From CAIWHR01 sp963830485 (GTDB taxonomy: Bacteria; Pseudomonadota; Gammaproteobacteria; Burkholderiales; Casimicrobiaceae): a DNA stretch of 64,000 nucleotides. The stretch's first letter is position 1. The number at the start of each line of letters is the position of its first letter. The position numbers were made by a program, and so were the translations under genes. The notes beneath the pieces were generated by a model. The model saw nothing but the letters and a program-made list of their open reading frames with translations, ran no database searches and was not told the origin of the DNA. Of the stretch, positions 38,391-48,159 are shown piece after piece. The stretch lies in NCBI GenBank assembly GCA_963830485.1, contig CAWHNE010000021.1:124001-188000 (forward strand), given 5' to 3'.

Positions 38391-38817
38391 GGCCGATCCT
38401 CGGCAAACGGTGACGCGCCGGATGCGAATCATTGTAGCAAGCGTCAGCCTGCCGGATAACCCGGATTTTGTCGCTAACCGGCCAAGAAGAGCCGCTCGTT
38501 GGCGGCGCTCACTTCCCGCTATTGGCGCACGATGGCTTGACTCCCCGTCGTCGACGAGGTTATCCCGTGATGAATCGGCGGACTCTCCTGCTTTGCGGGC
38601 TGCGCCCTTGCTTCCAGCAGTCGCAATTCCGGCAATCGCCCAGACTGCGATGAAGCTACCCCGCGTGGTGATGATCCTGGGCGGCACGGAGTCAAGCGCA
38701 AGCCCGTTCTGGGAGAGCGTCCTCGGGGCATGCGGTAGGCGGGCCAGGTTCGCGGACGAACGGTTCAAACCCGCTTTCGTTACGCCGAATTTTCCGGCGT
38801 GCGGGCGCTTCGTCGTC
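38391..38817. other. Intergenic region
   Basis: About 430 bases between the DUF6152-like gene and the 3' end of the giant-gene cluster. No gene supported on either strand. It should contain the promoter of the leftward DUF6152-like gene, but no clear consensus is visible. Confidence 0.4.
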
Positions 38818-40774
38818 TCACTCGGGCGGTGTGCTAACGTCCTGGTCAAGCAACCGGTCGAACACGACACCGCTCGAACCTTCGCCCCGGCCGATCCCCT
38901 TTCGGAACGCGGTCCACATCCACGTCGATCCATCGATCCAGCGCGCAACGACTCGCCGCCGCGTCAGGTGTTGCCCTTCGCGCGGCACCTCCTCGTCGAA
39001 GAGCAGAAGCTCGCCGGACGCCGCGAGCGCTTCGCTTAGCGCACGGTGCACGCGCTGGGACCCGTCGGGCTGCAATACCGCCCCACGGCGCAGCCGCGAG
39101 ATGACCTTGCCGTCCGCGCCTCGGGTCTGCACCGGCAACAAAGGAATCCAGTAGCCCGGAACGCGCGACGAGAGCCGATAGCGCGGCGGCGCTTGCGCAG
39201 GCCTGGCGGCGTCCGCGGACACCGCGTCCCCGACTTCCGTTTCCTGCTCCAAACGCGGCGTCGGTTGCTCGAGCGGACTTTCGATGACGCGCTCGATCGC
39301 CCACGCGAGGTTCGCCATCTCGTCGCGCATGAAGAGCACGTCCTCGAGCGCGCCGCCCTCCGTTCGCTGTCCCGAGGTGGGCGGCAGGAAGAAGAGATTC
39401 GAAACCGGCTTCCTGATCGGTTCCTGACCGGGCCGGCGTCGAAACGCCATCTGCCACATCGCCCAATTCGACTGCGGCAACGAGCGATCGCCGATCGGGC
39501 GCAGAAGACTGCGTACGCCGAAGCTGTCGGTGACCACCAGCGAATCGACGCGCGTCAGCGATCCGATCGGCAGCGTGAACGGAACCACGAACCAGTCGTT
39601 GCCGTAGCTGTTCGCGTATTCGATCATCATGAGATGCGCGAGATCCGTGGGACCGACCGGCGTCAGGCCATAGTCGATCAGCGCGTCCTCGAGCTCCCAG
39701 AAGCGCGGCGCGGGCGTCCCGCGGAACGTGAGCGGCGCAGGCACGGTGGTTTGGGTGATCGCGACGACGGTGCGATCGGCGGCCGTTCCCATGTTGACTT
39801 CGGCGTTCACGTCGAAGCTGCTCCAATCCAGCACGCCATCGTCGAATTCGTCCGCGGAAAGCGTCACCTCGTCCTCGGGCCGCGGGGAGAGGCGGGCCGC
39901 GATCGAAACCGCGTACTCCATCCGCTCCGGCAACCATGCGTCCTGCGCCGCATTCTCCGGCTCGATCGTCAGGCCGTCATACCACTGGAGCCACGCGGTC
40001 GCCGTCTGCGCGACTTCGGCGCGGTCGCCGGCCTCGATGTTCAACACGGGGTTCGCCGCGACCGCGGCGGCGGTCCCGCCGCGTAGCGCGGCCGCGAGAC
40101 GTCGAGCATCGAGCGCGCGTCCCGCCATGCATTGCACGAAGCGCAGCGCAGCCGGATCGGCCGTGCCCGACGACGATGGCGATGCGGCCGCCTGCAGCGC
40201 AAAGAGGTCGGTGAAAGCGCGGCGGTAGCTTCGAACTGTCGGCTGCAGGTCGAGCATGCGCAGGAAATGCAGGCCGGCTTCCACCGTCAGCGCGAGCATC
40301 CGCGGATCGTTCGCGTTCGCCGGCCGCACCGGACGTCGCTCGACGAGCGCCTCGAGCGGCATGCCCGTCACGTCATAGCGCGGCGCCTGCTCCATCGTGT
40401 TCGGAGGCAACTCGCCCAGGTGACAGCGCGAGAACAGCGCACTCGACGCGCGAACCCGGGCCATGACCGGCGTTCCCGCATCCTCCGCCTGAAACTCGCC
40501 GGTTTGCCATTGACGGGTCAGCAGCCACAGCGGATCGAACAGCCGCGCGCTCACGCTCGAGCTCATGTCGGCCTCGCGCGAGCGCGGCTCGAGCCGCGTC
40601 CAGCTCGTGATCGACGGCGTGCCGCCGGGCTGCGGCGGAGGCGGAGTAGGCGGTGTTGGCGGATGGGGCGGCGGATGGGGAGGCGGATGCGGCGGCGGGA
40701 TGCGGCGGCTCCGGAGGCTCCGGCGGCTCGGGTGGGTGCGGCGGCGGACGCGTAGGATCGGGCGGCAAGGGCAT
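38818..40774 (-). CDS. Giant-cluster gene 5: Pro-rich N-terminus plus unknown domain (frameshifted)
   Basis: About 651 residues. A start at 40774 gives MPLPPDPTRPPPHPPEPP and so on, a Pro/His repeat. One extra G in GCGGCGGGA at 40691-40700 throws the frame; removing it continues the Pro tract through TPPTPPPPQPGG and SWTRLEPRSREADM into the frame that is otherwise read from ATG 40566. The body begins ARLFDPLWLLTRQWQTGEFQ and includes ANSYGNDWFVVPFTLPIG and RDEMANLAWAIE. I recognise these phrases as conserved in large uncharacterised bacterial proteins but know no function. No signal peptide. Last gene of the cluster, 11 bases after the previous stop. Confidence 0.65.
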
Positions 40775-40785
40775 GATCGGGTGGC

Positions 40786-43700
40786 CTACCGCGTCAGCGG
40801 CGCGAAATCGGTCGACACCGCGTCGTCCTTCGCATTGAAGGCGAAGCACAGCGCGGGCAGGAACTGACCGCATTCGGAAAGCGCATCGCTGTCGACGGCA
40901 CGCAGCTTGGCGAGGTCGAGCGTTTCAGCGAGCACGCGCTGCAGACTGGCGACCGTCCAGTCCTCGCCGGGCACCGGCGGCACTGCGAGCAGCACCGTTT
41001 GCGGTGCGCAGGCATCCGGCGGGTTGTACTGGAACGTGATGGCAGTGGTTTCCTCGCGGCTGGGCACGATCTCGGTCCATTCGTCGATCCACAGACCGCG
41101 AAGCGGTTGTGCGAAGTCGACGGGCGCGATGGCCTGCACGACGAGCGAGAGCTTACCGGCCGGGATCGCTTCGTTCGCGGCGGAAGGAAGGCCGACCCAC
41201 CGATCTCCGCCGTCGAACGGAAGTTGCGCGACCTCGAGCGCGAGACGCTCGCCGGTGCCGAGCACCTCCGCACCGGTCAGGCACGAAGTCAATCGACCCA
41301 CCGGGTCACGCACGCGAGCGTAGCGCGCGAACCAGGTGTAGACGGCGAGCTCGTCGCCGCCCTGCAACGCCTTGCTGCCGGCGAGCGCGGAGCGGAGCTC
41401 GCCCGCAGTCGCCGCATCGCACGTGAAGCGAGGCAGCACGACGAACGACGAGCCGAAGACTGCGCGCATGCGCTCGCCGAGCTGGGTGAGACGAGAACGC
41501 GGATCGCTCGCAGCGGGCTCGTCGCCGAGCGCCGTGATCTGATCGATGCGCTTGCCGCTTTCCGCGAGGAGAGCGCTCGCCTGCTGCGACAGCGCCGCGC
41601 GCGCCGCGGGATCGTCTCCGGACGGTACGACCGGCACGGCGAAGTCGAATCCGAAATCGGCGAGCTTCAGAATCGACGCGCGAAGCGCATCGGCGGTCGA
41701 GCCGGCACCCGGCTGCGCGAGCGGGGCCAGAGCGGCCCGCGCATCGCGAAGCGACGCCTCGGCCTTTACGACCCGCCGCTGCAGCTCCTCGAGATCGAGC
41801 GCGCTCGTCGGACTTCGCGACGGCGGCGAGAGATCCTGCGGCGTCATGCCGCGCGCGGTCGCGAGCAAACGCCGGGCGGCACGAGCCTGCTCCAGCACGT
41901 CGAAGAGCGTGAGCTCGCTGTTCGCAAGATCGGCCGGGCGGGCGTGCCGAAGGCGCCACTGCGGCGAAAAACCAAGCGCGACCTTCTGCGCGAGATGAAG
42001 CACGCGCGCTTCGATATCGGTCGACGTCGCTCCGGCGGCCGACGCGCTCCCGGTTGCGGGCACGCCGTATACGACGTCCAGCGATGCGAGCGGGAGCTCA
42101 CCCAATTTCAACGCTCGCGACTCGAGCACCGCGCCGCCCTCCCCCACGCGCTCGAACGTGCAGCGCACGTTGCCAAAATCGCCCAACAGCTTGCCGGCCC
42201 ACGCATTGAGCACCGGCTCGGCCCGTGCCATCGGCGACGCGCTGGTCGCAGGCGCGCCGGCCGGTCCGGTCGCGCCGCTCCACAGCAGCAGGACCCGATG
42301 CGTCACCGCCGTGCCACTGCGCGGGATGCGCGCGACCTCGAGCTCGGGAGCAGGCGCGTCGCCCTGGGCGATCGCCGCAAGCGTCGCGGCGGTTCGGGAA
42401 GTATTGCCGCGCGCCATCTGGTACGCAACCTCCGCGGTGAGCGCATCGGCCAAGCCGTCGATGGCGTCGGCGAGCCCGTCGAATTCGCGGCGAACGCTGA
42501 CGAGCTCGCCGGCAGTCGGGTTCACCGGCTGTAAGGCGTTGATCACCGCGGCCTGCGCATCGTGCCATTTCGCGGACAACGCGAGCCCATCGACGACGTT
42601 GTTGGCGGCGATCTTCTCCACGGGCAAGCTGGTCGCTTCGAGCCGCCGCGCTGCGAGCGGCGCCAAATTGCGAAGAGGCGCGATGAAGCGATCGAGCCCG
42701 AGGTCGTGCAAGGCGCGTTCGAATCGATAGCCCAGGAGCGCGCCGAGCGGCTGGCCCTGGCGCGTGCCGTCGATGAGCCTCGCGGCTTCGCGCACGCGGC
42801 GCGAGGAGAGCTCGATTGCGAAGGGACTGTCCGCCGAGGTGATGCCGCTTGCGCCGAGGTGCGCGTTTCGCAACAACGCCGCGGCCGCGGCGTGCGTCGC
42901 CGACGGCGCGTGAATGAATCCGGTGTCGTCCGACAACATCGCGAGCGGCGCTGATTCACCCGGCGGCGGCGCGACCGTCACCGCGAACGAAGGCGGCATC
43001 GGACGCAGATTCTCGACCCAGCCGTAGCCGCCCGCCCGCAGCCCGATGGCGCTTTGGGTTCGCAGCGTCGCGAGCCGCTTCGTGGCGAAGGACGCGATCC
43101 ACGCATCGAGCCGATGCGAGGCGAGGTCGAGCGTGCCCTGCATCAGGAACTGGAGCGTTTCGCTGTCGCGTCCCTGCAAGGCCGTGAGGCTCGCGCGAAA
43201 CTCGGCAAGCGCGGCGAGCTCGGCAGCAGCGGCCGGAACGGCCACATCCCGCAGTGCATCTTCGAGGACTTCCCGGATCGTGCGATCGCCGGTGATCGCC
43301 GCGACCTTCGTTTCGAGCTGGCGCTTGAAGGTCGACGAAAGCGTCCCGCCGGTTACGAGATCGTTGAGCTCCGCATCGCGCAGCAGCGACACCACATTGG
43401 CACCCGGCGCCCGCGCGGCGATTCGAGCCGCCGCTTCGGCAATCTCGCGCAGCAGCGCGTGGCGCAGCAGCGCTTGCAGCAGGCTCGTGCTGGCGTTCGT
43501 CGCGTCGGCTGCGGGGCGCGCCGCGACCAACGCGTCGATGCGAGACTCCGCAAGCAGCGCTGCGATGTAGTCGGGCTGGAGCAGCGTCCAAGGCGACACC
43601 TCGCCGGCCTGCACGAGAGCGGACTTGAGCGCGAAGCTCAACTCGGCGAAGATCGCTGCCCCCATGCGGGGACGCCAAGGGATTCCCAGGCGCTGCAGCA

Positions 43701-45300
43701 CGCCGCCGGTGATCGCATCCTGCGCGGCGATGAATCCCATCGCCTGCAGATCCTCGCCGATGAACGCACGCAGATGCTGCAGGTAATGGCGGCCGAAGAG
43801 AGTGCGCGTACGGTAGCTTCCGGAAAACGCTTCGGATCGCATCACATCGCCGAGATCCGCGTCGGGATCGGGCGGGCTCTGACGCTGCCCCACGCGCGCG
43901 ACCTGACCGAGCTTCGGCCGCCAGAAGGTGTCGCGCAATCCGATCAGGAAGTCTTTGAGGAACGCGTCGCGCGAAAGAGCGGCTTCCGCGCCCGTACCCG
44001 GCTTCCACAAGTCGAGCGACGTGACCGGAAGCAGCCCGTACGGCTGGCGACCGGCACGCACACACGGGAACGGGCCGGCCGCACGAACGTGGGAACGAAA
44101 GTGGTCGCGCGCCCACGCGAGGCCGTCCGCCGTGAGTCCCGTTCCGTCGAAACCGATCATGTTGCTCAAGTAGTAGCCCCAGCTCGCCTGCCACAGCGCG
44201 CCGTTCATGCGGCGCTGGGCAGCGTCGTGCTGTTCCGATGCTCGTTCGAGATAGCCGAGGACACGTGTGGTGCGCCCGCGCGGCAGGCCGAGCGCGGCGC
44301 CGATCTTCATCGCGTTCGAGTCATCGTCGAGCGTCGCCGGATCCGCTCCGACTTCGACGGCGAAGCTCGCGTCGTGACTGCGGCCGCCGCTCTGATAGCC
44401 GGCGCGGCGATCGGCGGTGTTGTTGGTCGGCGTGCCGAGATGGAGGAACTCGAGACCGTCGGTGTAGTGATGCGCATCGAGGAGATCGGCGACCTCGTCC
44501 GCGACGTTCTGCGGCGCCGCCGACGCGGTCACGCCGAGAACGAGCAGGCTGTCGAGCCCGGCCGCGAGCGTCGCGGCGGGAATCGGGATTCGAAGCGCCA
44601 TGCCCTTGGTTTCGGCAACGTCGAAGTCGACCATCCATTGCATGCCCTTGTCGACCACGATCGTCTCGTCGCCTGTGCCCGTGGGCGACGCTTGCGGGTC
44701 CGGTCCCACCGCCACCGGCTTCTCGATGTCGCGCCCACGCGCGGCGATCACCGGTCGGCCGCCCGATTGAAGGATCGCGTACCAGTGATCGGGCATGAGG
44801 CGGGCCACGGGGGCGCGCCGCCACGACGCCTGTTCGTCGTCGCCGACGACCGCGACCTGCGGGAACGCGAGCGCATGAGGCAGCGGCTGACCCGCCGGCG
44901 TGGGCGATGTCGGCCGCTGCGCCTGGTTGGTCGGCTCGAGCACATGGAGAATCCACGCGGCGCGCTCGTCGCCGAAGCGATCCGCGAGCTGCCGCCACGC
45001 CGTCTTTTGCGCTTCGACGTCGTTGCCGGCGCGCCAGAGGGATTCCCAGGAATGCCTCCCCCATTCGAGCTCGGTGCGCGTGAGCTCGCGCTCGTGCGAA
45101 TCGAGATGGATCGCGTCCGGGTAGATCCGCACGCGCAGCTCGCTGCTTCCGTCGGGCTGCGCGAAGAACCTCGTCTCCAGTCGCACCGGCAGCAGCGCCA
45201 GCGGCTGATCGCTCGCGCAAAGCCGCTCCTGCATCAGCGCGGGCAGCGGCGCATCGGCGAGCGGCAGAGCGAAGCTCGATCGGAACAGCGCGGCAGGCAC
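40786..45300 (-). CDS. Giant-cluster gene 4: 1504-residue protein of unknown function
   Basis: Start placed at GTG 45300, 17 bases after the previous gene's stop, with a weak GGGA ahead. Conserved-looking blocks: LLPVRLETRFF near the N-terminus, the HSWESLWRAGND region, WGYYLSNMIGFDG near residue 370, FPCVRAGRQPYGLLPV, and long Ala/Leu/Arg-rich helices in the middle. The C-terminal 150 residues end with a beta domain (IDEWTEIVPS, ITFQYNPPDACAPQTVLLAVPP). No transmembrane helix, signal peptide or catalytic motif is recognised. It is the largest protein of the cluster and could be a scaffold or structural subunit, which is inference. Confidence 0.7.
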   Translation of the reverse strand: MPAALFRSSFALPLADAPLPALMQERLCASDQPLALLPVRLETRFFAQPDGSSELRVRIYPDAIHLDSHERELTRTELEWGRHSWESLWRAGNDVEAQKTAWRQLADRFGDERAAWILHVLEPTNQAQRPTSPTPAGQPLPHALAFPQVAVVGDDEQASWRRAPVARLMPDHWYAILQSGGRPVIAARGRDIEKPVAVGPDPQASPTGTGDETIVVDKGMQWMVDFDVAETKGMALRIPIPAATLAAGLDSLLVLGVTASAAPQNVADEVADLLDAHHYTDGLEFLHLGTPTNNTADRRAGYQSGGRSHDASFAVEVGADPATLDDDSNAMKIGAALGLPRGRTTRVLGYLERASEQHDAAQRRMNGALWQASWGYYLSNMIGFDGTGLTADGLAWARDHFRSHVRAAGPFPCVRAGRQPYGLLPVTSLDLWKPGTGAEAALSRDAFLKDFLIGLRDTFWRPKLGQVARVGQRQSPPDPDADLGDVMRSEAFSGSYRTRTLFGRHYLQHLRAFIGEDLQAMGFIAAQDAITGGVLQRLGIPWRPRMGAAIFAELSFALKSALVQAGEVSPWTLLQPDYIAALLAESRIDALVAARPAADATNASTSLLQALLRHALLREIAEAAARIAARAPGANVVSLLRDAELNDLVTGGTLSSTFKRQLETKVAAITGDRTIREVLEDALRDVAVPAAAAELAALAEFRASLTALQGRDSETLQFLMQGTLDLASHRLDAWIASFATKRLATLRTQSAIGLRAGGYGWVENLRPMPPSFAVTVAPPPGESAPLAMLSDDTGFIHAPSATHAAAAALLRNAHLGASGITSADSPFAIELSSRRVREAARLIDGTRQGQPLGALLGYRFERALHDLGLDRFIAPLRNLAPLAARRLEATSLPVEKIAANNVVDGLALSAKWHDAQAAVINALQPVNPTAGELVSVRREFDGLADAIDGLADALTAEVAYQMARGNTSRTAATLAAIAQGDAPAPELEVARIPRSGTAVTHRVLLLWSGATGPAGAPATSASPMARAEPVLNAWAGKLLGDFGNVRCTFERVGEGGAVLESRALKLGELPLASLDVVYGVPATGSASAAGATSTDIEARVLHLAQKVALGFSPQWRLRHARPADLANSELTLFDVLEQARAARRLLATARGMTPQDLSPPSRSPTSALDLEELQRRVVKAEASLRDARAALAPLAQPGAGSTADALRASILKLADFGFDFAVPVVPSGDDPAARAALSQQASALLAESGKRIDQITALGDEPAASDPRSRLTQLGERMRAVFGSSFVVLPRFTCDAATAGELRSALAGSKALQGGDELAVYTWFARYARVRDPVGRLTSCLTGAEVLGTGERLALEVAQLPFDGGDRWVGLPSAANEAIPAGKLSLVVQAIAPVDFAQPLRGLWIDEWTEIVPSREETTAITFQYNPPDACAPQTVLLAVPPVPGEDWTVASLQRVLAETLDLAKLRAVDSDALSECGQFLPALCFAFNAKDDAVSTDFAPLTR

Positions 45301-45317
45301 GGTCGATGTATCCCGTT

Positions 45318-48146
45318 CTAGGGTCGACGAACCAGCATCGACGCGTGGATCGCGACGCGGAAAGGCCGCCGCCGCAGCATGCCGGCGACGTGCGCTGCGT
45401 TGCGGCCCCACGTCAGCGTGCTCGAAGGAAGACCCGCAGGCGGTCCGTCGGCCACCCGCAGGTGCGTTCCGCTTCCCGCGGGCGTTCCGACGTCGAGCCC
45501 GAAGCGCGGCTCGGTCGGGTGCTCCTGGATCACGATGTAGTGGCCCGCCGTCCCGTCAGAGCCGTCCGCCGCCACGGGTGTGATATCGAAACCGAAGAAC
45601 GAGACATCGGGCTTCATCTCACCGCGAAACGCCGGGAAGCGCTCGCGTGCGGGATCGAGATCGGGCGTTCGGGTTCCGCCGCTCGCGATCGCCGGCGCTG
45701 CATAGATGATCGCGTTGGGATACCGCCGCAGAAGCGCGCTGCGCATCAGCAGAACGAACTGCTCCCGCACCGGAGCGCCAGCGGCGTCGCCGAGCTTGCG
45801 CTCGCCCCAGCGGCTGATCGGATCGATGTCCCGCCGCGGCTCCTTCGCCCCGACGACATCCCAGAACTGATCGAAATACGTGCTTCGCTGGTCGGTGGGA
45901 AAGCCGCGCCAGAGCAGCTCGCCACCCATCTCGACGTTGAGTCCGACCATGTACGCCTCGATGAAACGACGATTGGTCTTGAGCCCGAGCACGGTGTCGG
46001 GATCGACGTGCTCGAGGCCCGGCAGCAGCAAGTCCTGCGAAAGATCCCGCAGCGGCTCGTACATCGGCTGCGGAAAGTGCGGCGCCGCGGCGATCGTGTC
46101 GATTCCCACCGGCGCGCTCGCCGGCGTGTCCACCGGCAACGTTGCGTTCGCACCGGTCGCGACCACGGCGCGCGTCAGCGCGGTGAAGGTGATCCGGGGT
46201 TGCAACGAATTCACCATCGCCGCGCGAAGCTCGTCGACGCGCACCGGCACCGGCACCGTAAGTATGATCGAACGACCGGGATTCACGCGCTGCAGGTGCT
46301 CGCTCGCCGCGGCACGAAAGTCGCGTGCGGCGGCGCTGTCGGCGGTTGGCGGCAGCGCCTGCAACGGCGGGGTCGTCACCGGCTGGCCTTCGGCGGCAAC
46401 GCGGAAAAGCGGGCGTCCCCGCATGTTGAAGACGGCGTCGCGCGTGACCGCACCGAAGGCCGCGATGTTCGCGCTGGCCGGAAGGCGTTGCCGCACGGTG
46501 TTGACGGTGGCGAGCGTTGACGTGGGCAGCGTCATGAAGGTCACCCCGGAGACGCCGCCGATCTTCCCGATCCACGTCGCCGTGGTCGAGCGCTTCACGC
46601 CCTGCGCGTTCACCCGCCGTGTGAGCGGACCGCGTACGCGCCCGATGCGGCTCATTGCGCTGCTCGTCGCATTGACGGGCAGCGCGGTCGACGCGATTCG
46701 CGCGACGACGGTCTTCGCGACCGGATCCGTCGGCGTCGTCGTGCGCAGACGTCCGAACGCCGGCGCGGCGACGCGCATCATGGCTTCCGGCGCGAGGCCC
46801 GAGAAATGCTTCGCGTGCATCGTCTTGCCGACGACGAGGCTCAACTGCAATCGGCGCAGGCGCTGATTGGCTTCCCGCAATTCGGCGGCCTGCTCCCACG
46901 CCGACGCCATCAGCGCTTCCTGCTCCTGCTGGATCACCTGCGTTCCGAACGCGGCGATCGCGCGATAACGCGGCTCGAGATTGAGCTGGTCGAGCCATGA
47001 CGTCGCGGCCAGCGCGACGGTCGACTTCGCCGCGTACCAGCGGCCGTAAAGCGTCGGCGCGAGCAGCGGATCGGCACGAGGATCGGCGATCGCGGCAAGA
47101 CCGGGCGCGTTGACGATCGGCGCGAGCGCGTCCTTGAATTTCGACTCGACTCCGGCAGGCCACCCGGGCAGCGCGGCGGGCGCGTCCATCGGCTTGAGCG
47201 CACCTTCGAGATCGAGACTCGCGCCCTCCGGTATGCCAGTCGGCACCGCGAAGCCGGGATGGCTGATGTCGATCGTGCGCAGGCCGAGTCCATCGGGCGC
47301 GGGCTCCGGATGCAGTGCGCGAGCGAGCGATTCGAAATCACCGACCGACCCGGTGCGGAATCGCCACTGATGGTAGACCGGCAGTTCGACCGCGGCCGGC
47401 CCCACGGGCGGCGCCGGCGGCGCGTGCGTGATCGTCCAGGCGGGCGCCAGCGCGTTCGCGACGGCCGCTTCGTTGTCCGGAATCGTCGCACCGAGCCCCG
47501 CCCTGCGCCCGAGCTCGAACGTCGGAACGACGCACGCGATGTACGCGGTGTCGGGCTCGAGGCGCCGCGGGCAGACGAGGCGCGACAGCGACAGCTCGGT
47601 TGCGCCGCGAAGCGCGGCGTTCACCGAGGGCGCGCTGGTATCGGCGGCAGCCACTTGCGAGTGCGCCCATGCCCAGCATTCGGCGAGGTTCGGAAGCTCG
47701 TCGACCGGTCGTGCGGGTGCGGCGATGCGCAGAACCGGAAGCGAGGCTGCGCTTGCCGGCGCGATGCTCACGCCGGGCTGTTCGCGCACGACGACGAGGC
47801 ACAGCCACGGCCGCAGCTGACCGCTCGCGTTGGCGTGCGCCGGCGTGAACAGCCATGGAAAGTCGGGCCGATCGAATTCGACGCAAGCCAGGAAGTTCGG
47901 CTCGAAGTCGCGGCTGTCGGGCAACGGCTCCATACGCACGATCTGCCGCGCATCGATGCCGATGACGTCCGCCGGCCCGCGCAGCCGAATCGATATCGAC
48001 ACCCCCGGCGCGCTGTTGATCGACAGCGAGGCCGCCAGGTCGGCAACACCGCGCTGCGGGAGCAGCGTGTCCGGGGCCGGGATCGCCGCCGCGGCGCCCT
48101 CGCGCACCCACGGCAGGAAGCTCAGGTTGGCAGCCGGATCAGCCAT
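45318..48146 (-). CDS. Giant-cluster gene 3: 942-residue protein of unknown function
   Basis: Starts MADPAANLSFLPWVREGAAAAI; SFLPWVR is a repeated opening in this uncharacterised family. Middle blocks include LRPWLCLVVVREQPGV, and a well-conserved stretch at about 720-750 (NRRFIEAYMVGLNVEMGGEL then GFPTDQRSTYF). The C-terminal part is beta-rich (DVSFFGFDITPVA, HYIVIQEHPTEPRFGLD). No enzyme motif, signal peptide or membrane helix. Gap to the upstream DUF6603 gene is 13 bases. I can describe but not name it. Confidence 0.7.
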   Translation of the reverse strand: MADPAANLSFLPWVREGAAAAIPAPDTLLPQRGVADLAASLSINSAPGVSISIRLRGPADVIGIDARQIVRMEPLPDSRDFEPNFLACVEFDRPDFPWLFTPAHANASGQLRPWLCLVVVREQPGVSIAPASAASLPVLRIAAPARPVDELPNLAECWAWAHSQVAAADTSAPSVNAALRGATELSLSRLVCPRRLEPDTAYIACVVPTFELGRRAGLGATIPDNEAAVANALAPAWTITHAPPAPPVGPAAVELPVYHQWRFRTGSVGDFESLARALHPEPAPDGLGLRTIDISHPGFAVPTGIPEGASLDLEGALKPMDAPAALPGWPAGVESKFKDALAPIVNAPGLAAIADPRADPLLAPTLYGRWYAAKSTVALAATSWLDQLNLEPRYRAIAAFGTQVIQQEQEALMASAWEQAAELREANQRLRRLQLSLVVGKTMHAKHFSGLAPEAMMRVAAPAFGRLRTTTPTDPVAKTVVARIASTALPVNATSSAMSRIGRVRGPLTRRVNAQGVKRSTTATWIGKIGGVSGVTFMTLPTSTLATVNTVRQRLPASANIAAFGAVTRDAVFNMRGRPLFRVAAEGQPVTTPPLQALPPTADSAAARDFRAAASEHLQRVNPGRSIILTVPVPVRVDELRAAMVNSLQPRITFTALTRAVVATGANATLPVDTPASAPVGIDTIAAAPHFPQPMYEPLRDLSQDLLLPGLEHVDPDTVLGLKTNRRFIEAYMVGLNVEMGGELLWRGFPTDQRSTYFDQFWDVVGAKEPRRDIDPISRWGERKLGDAAGAPVREQFVLLMRSALLRRYPNAIIYAAPAIASGGTRTPDLDPARERFPAFRGEMKPDVSFFGFDITPVAADGSDGTAGHYIVIQEHPTEPRFGLDVGTPAGSGTHLRVADGPPAGLPSSTLTWGRNAAHVAGMLRRRPFRVAIHASMLVRRP

Positions 48147-48159
48147 AGCGTGACAGGCC

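Noticed and set aside
40565..40867. Gly-rich rightward frame
   Set aside because: Complement of the Pro-rich tract in giant gene 5.
43054..45321. Long rightward frame opposite giant gene 4
   Set aside because: Arg-rich antisense frame created by GC-rich codon bias; no motif or ribosome binding site.
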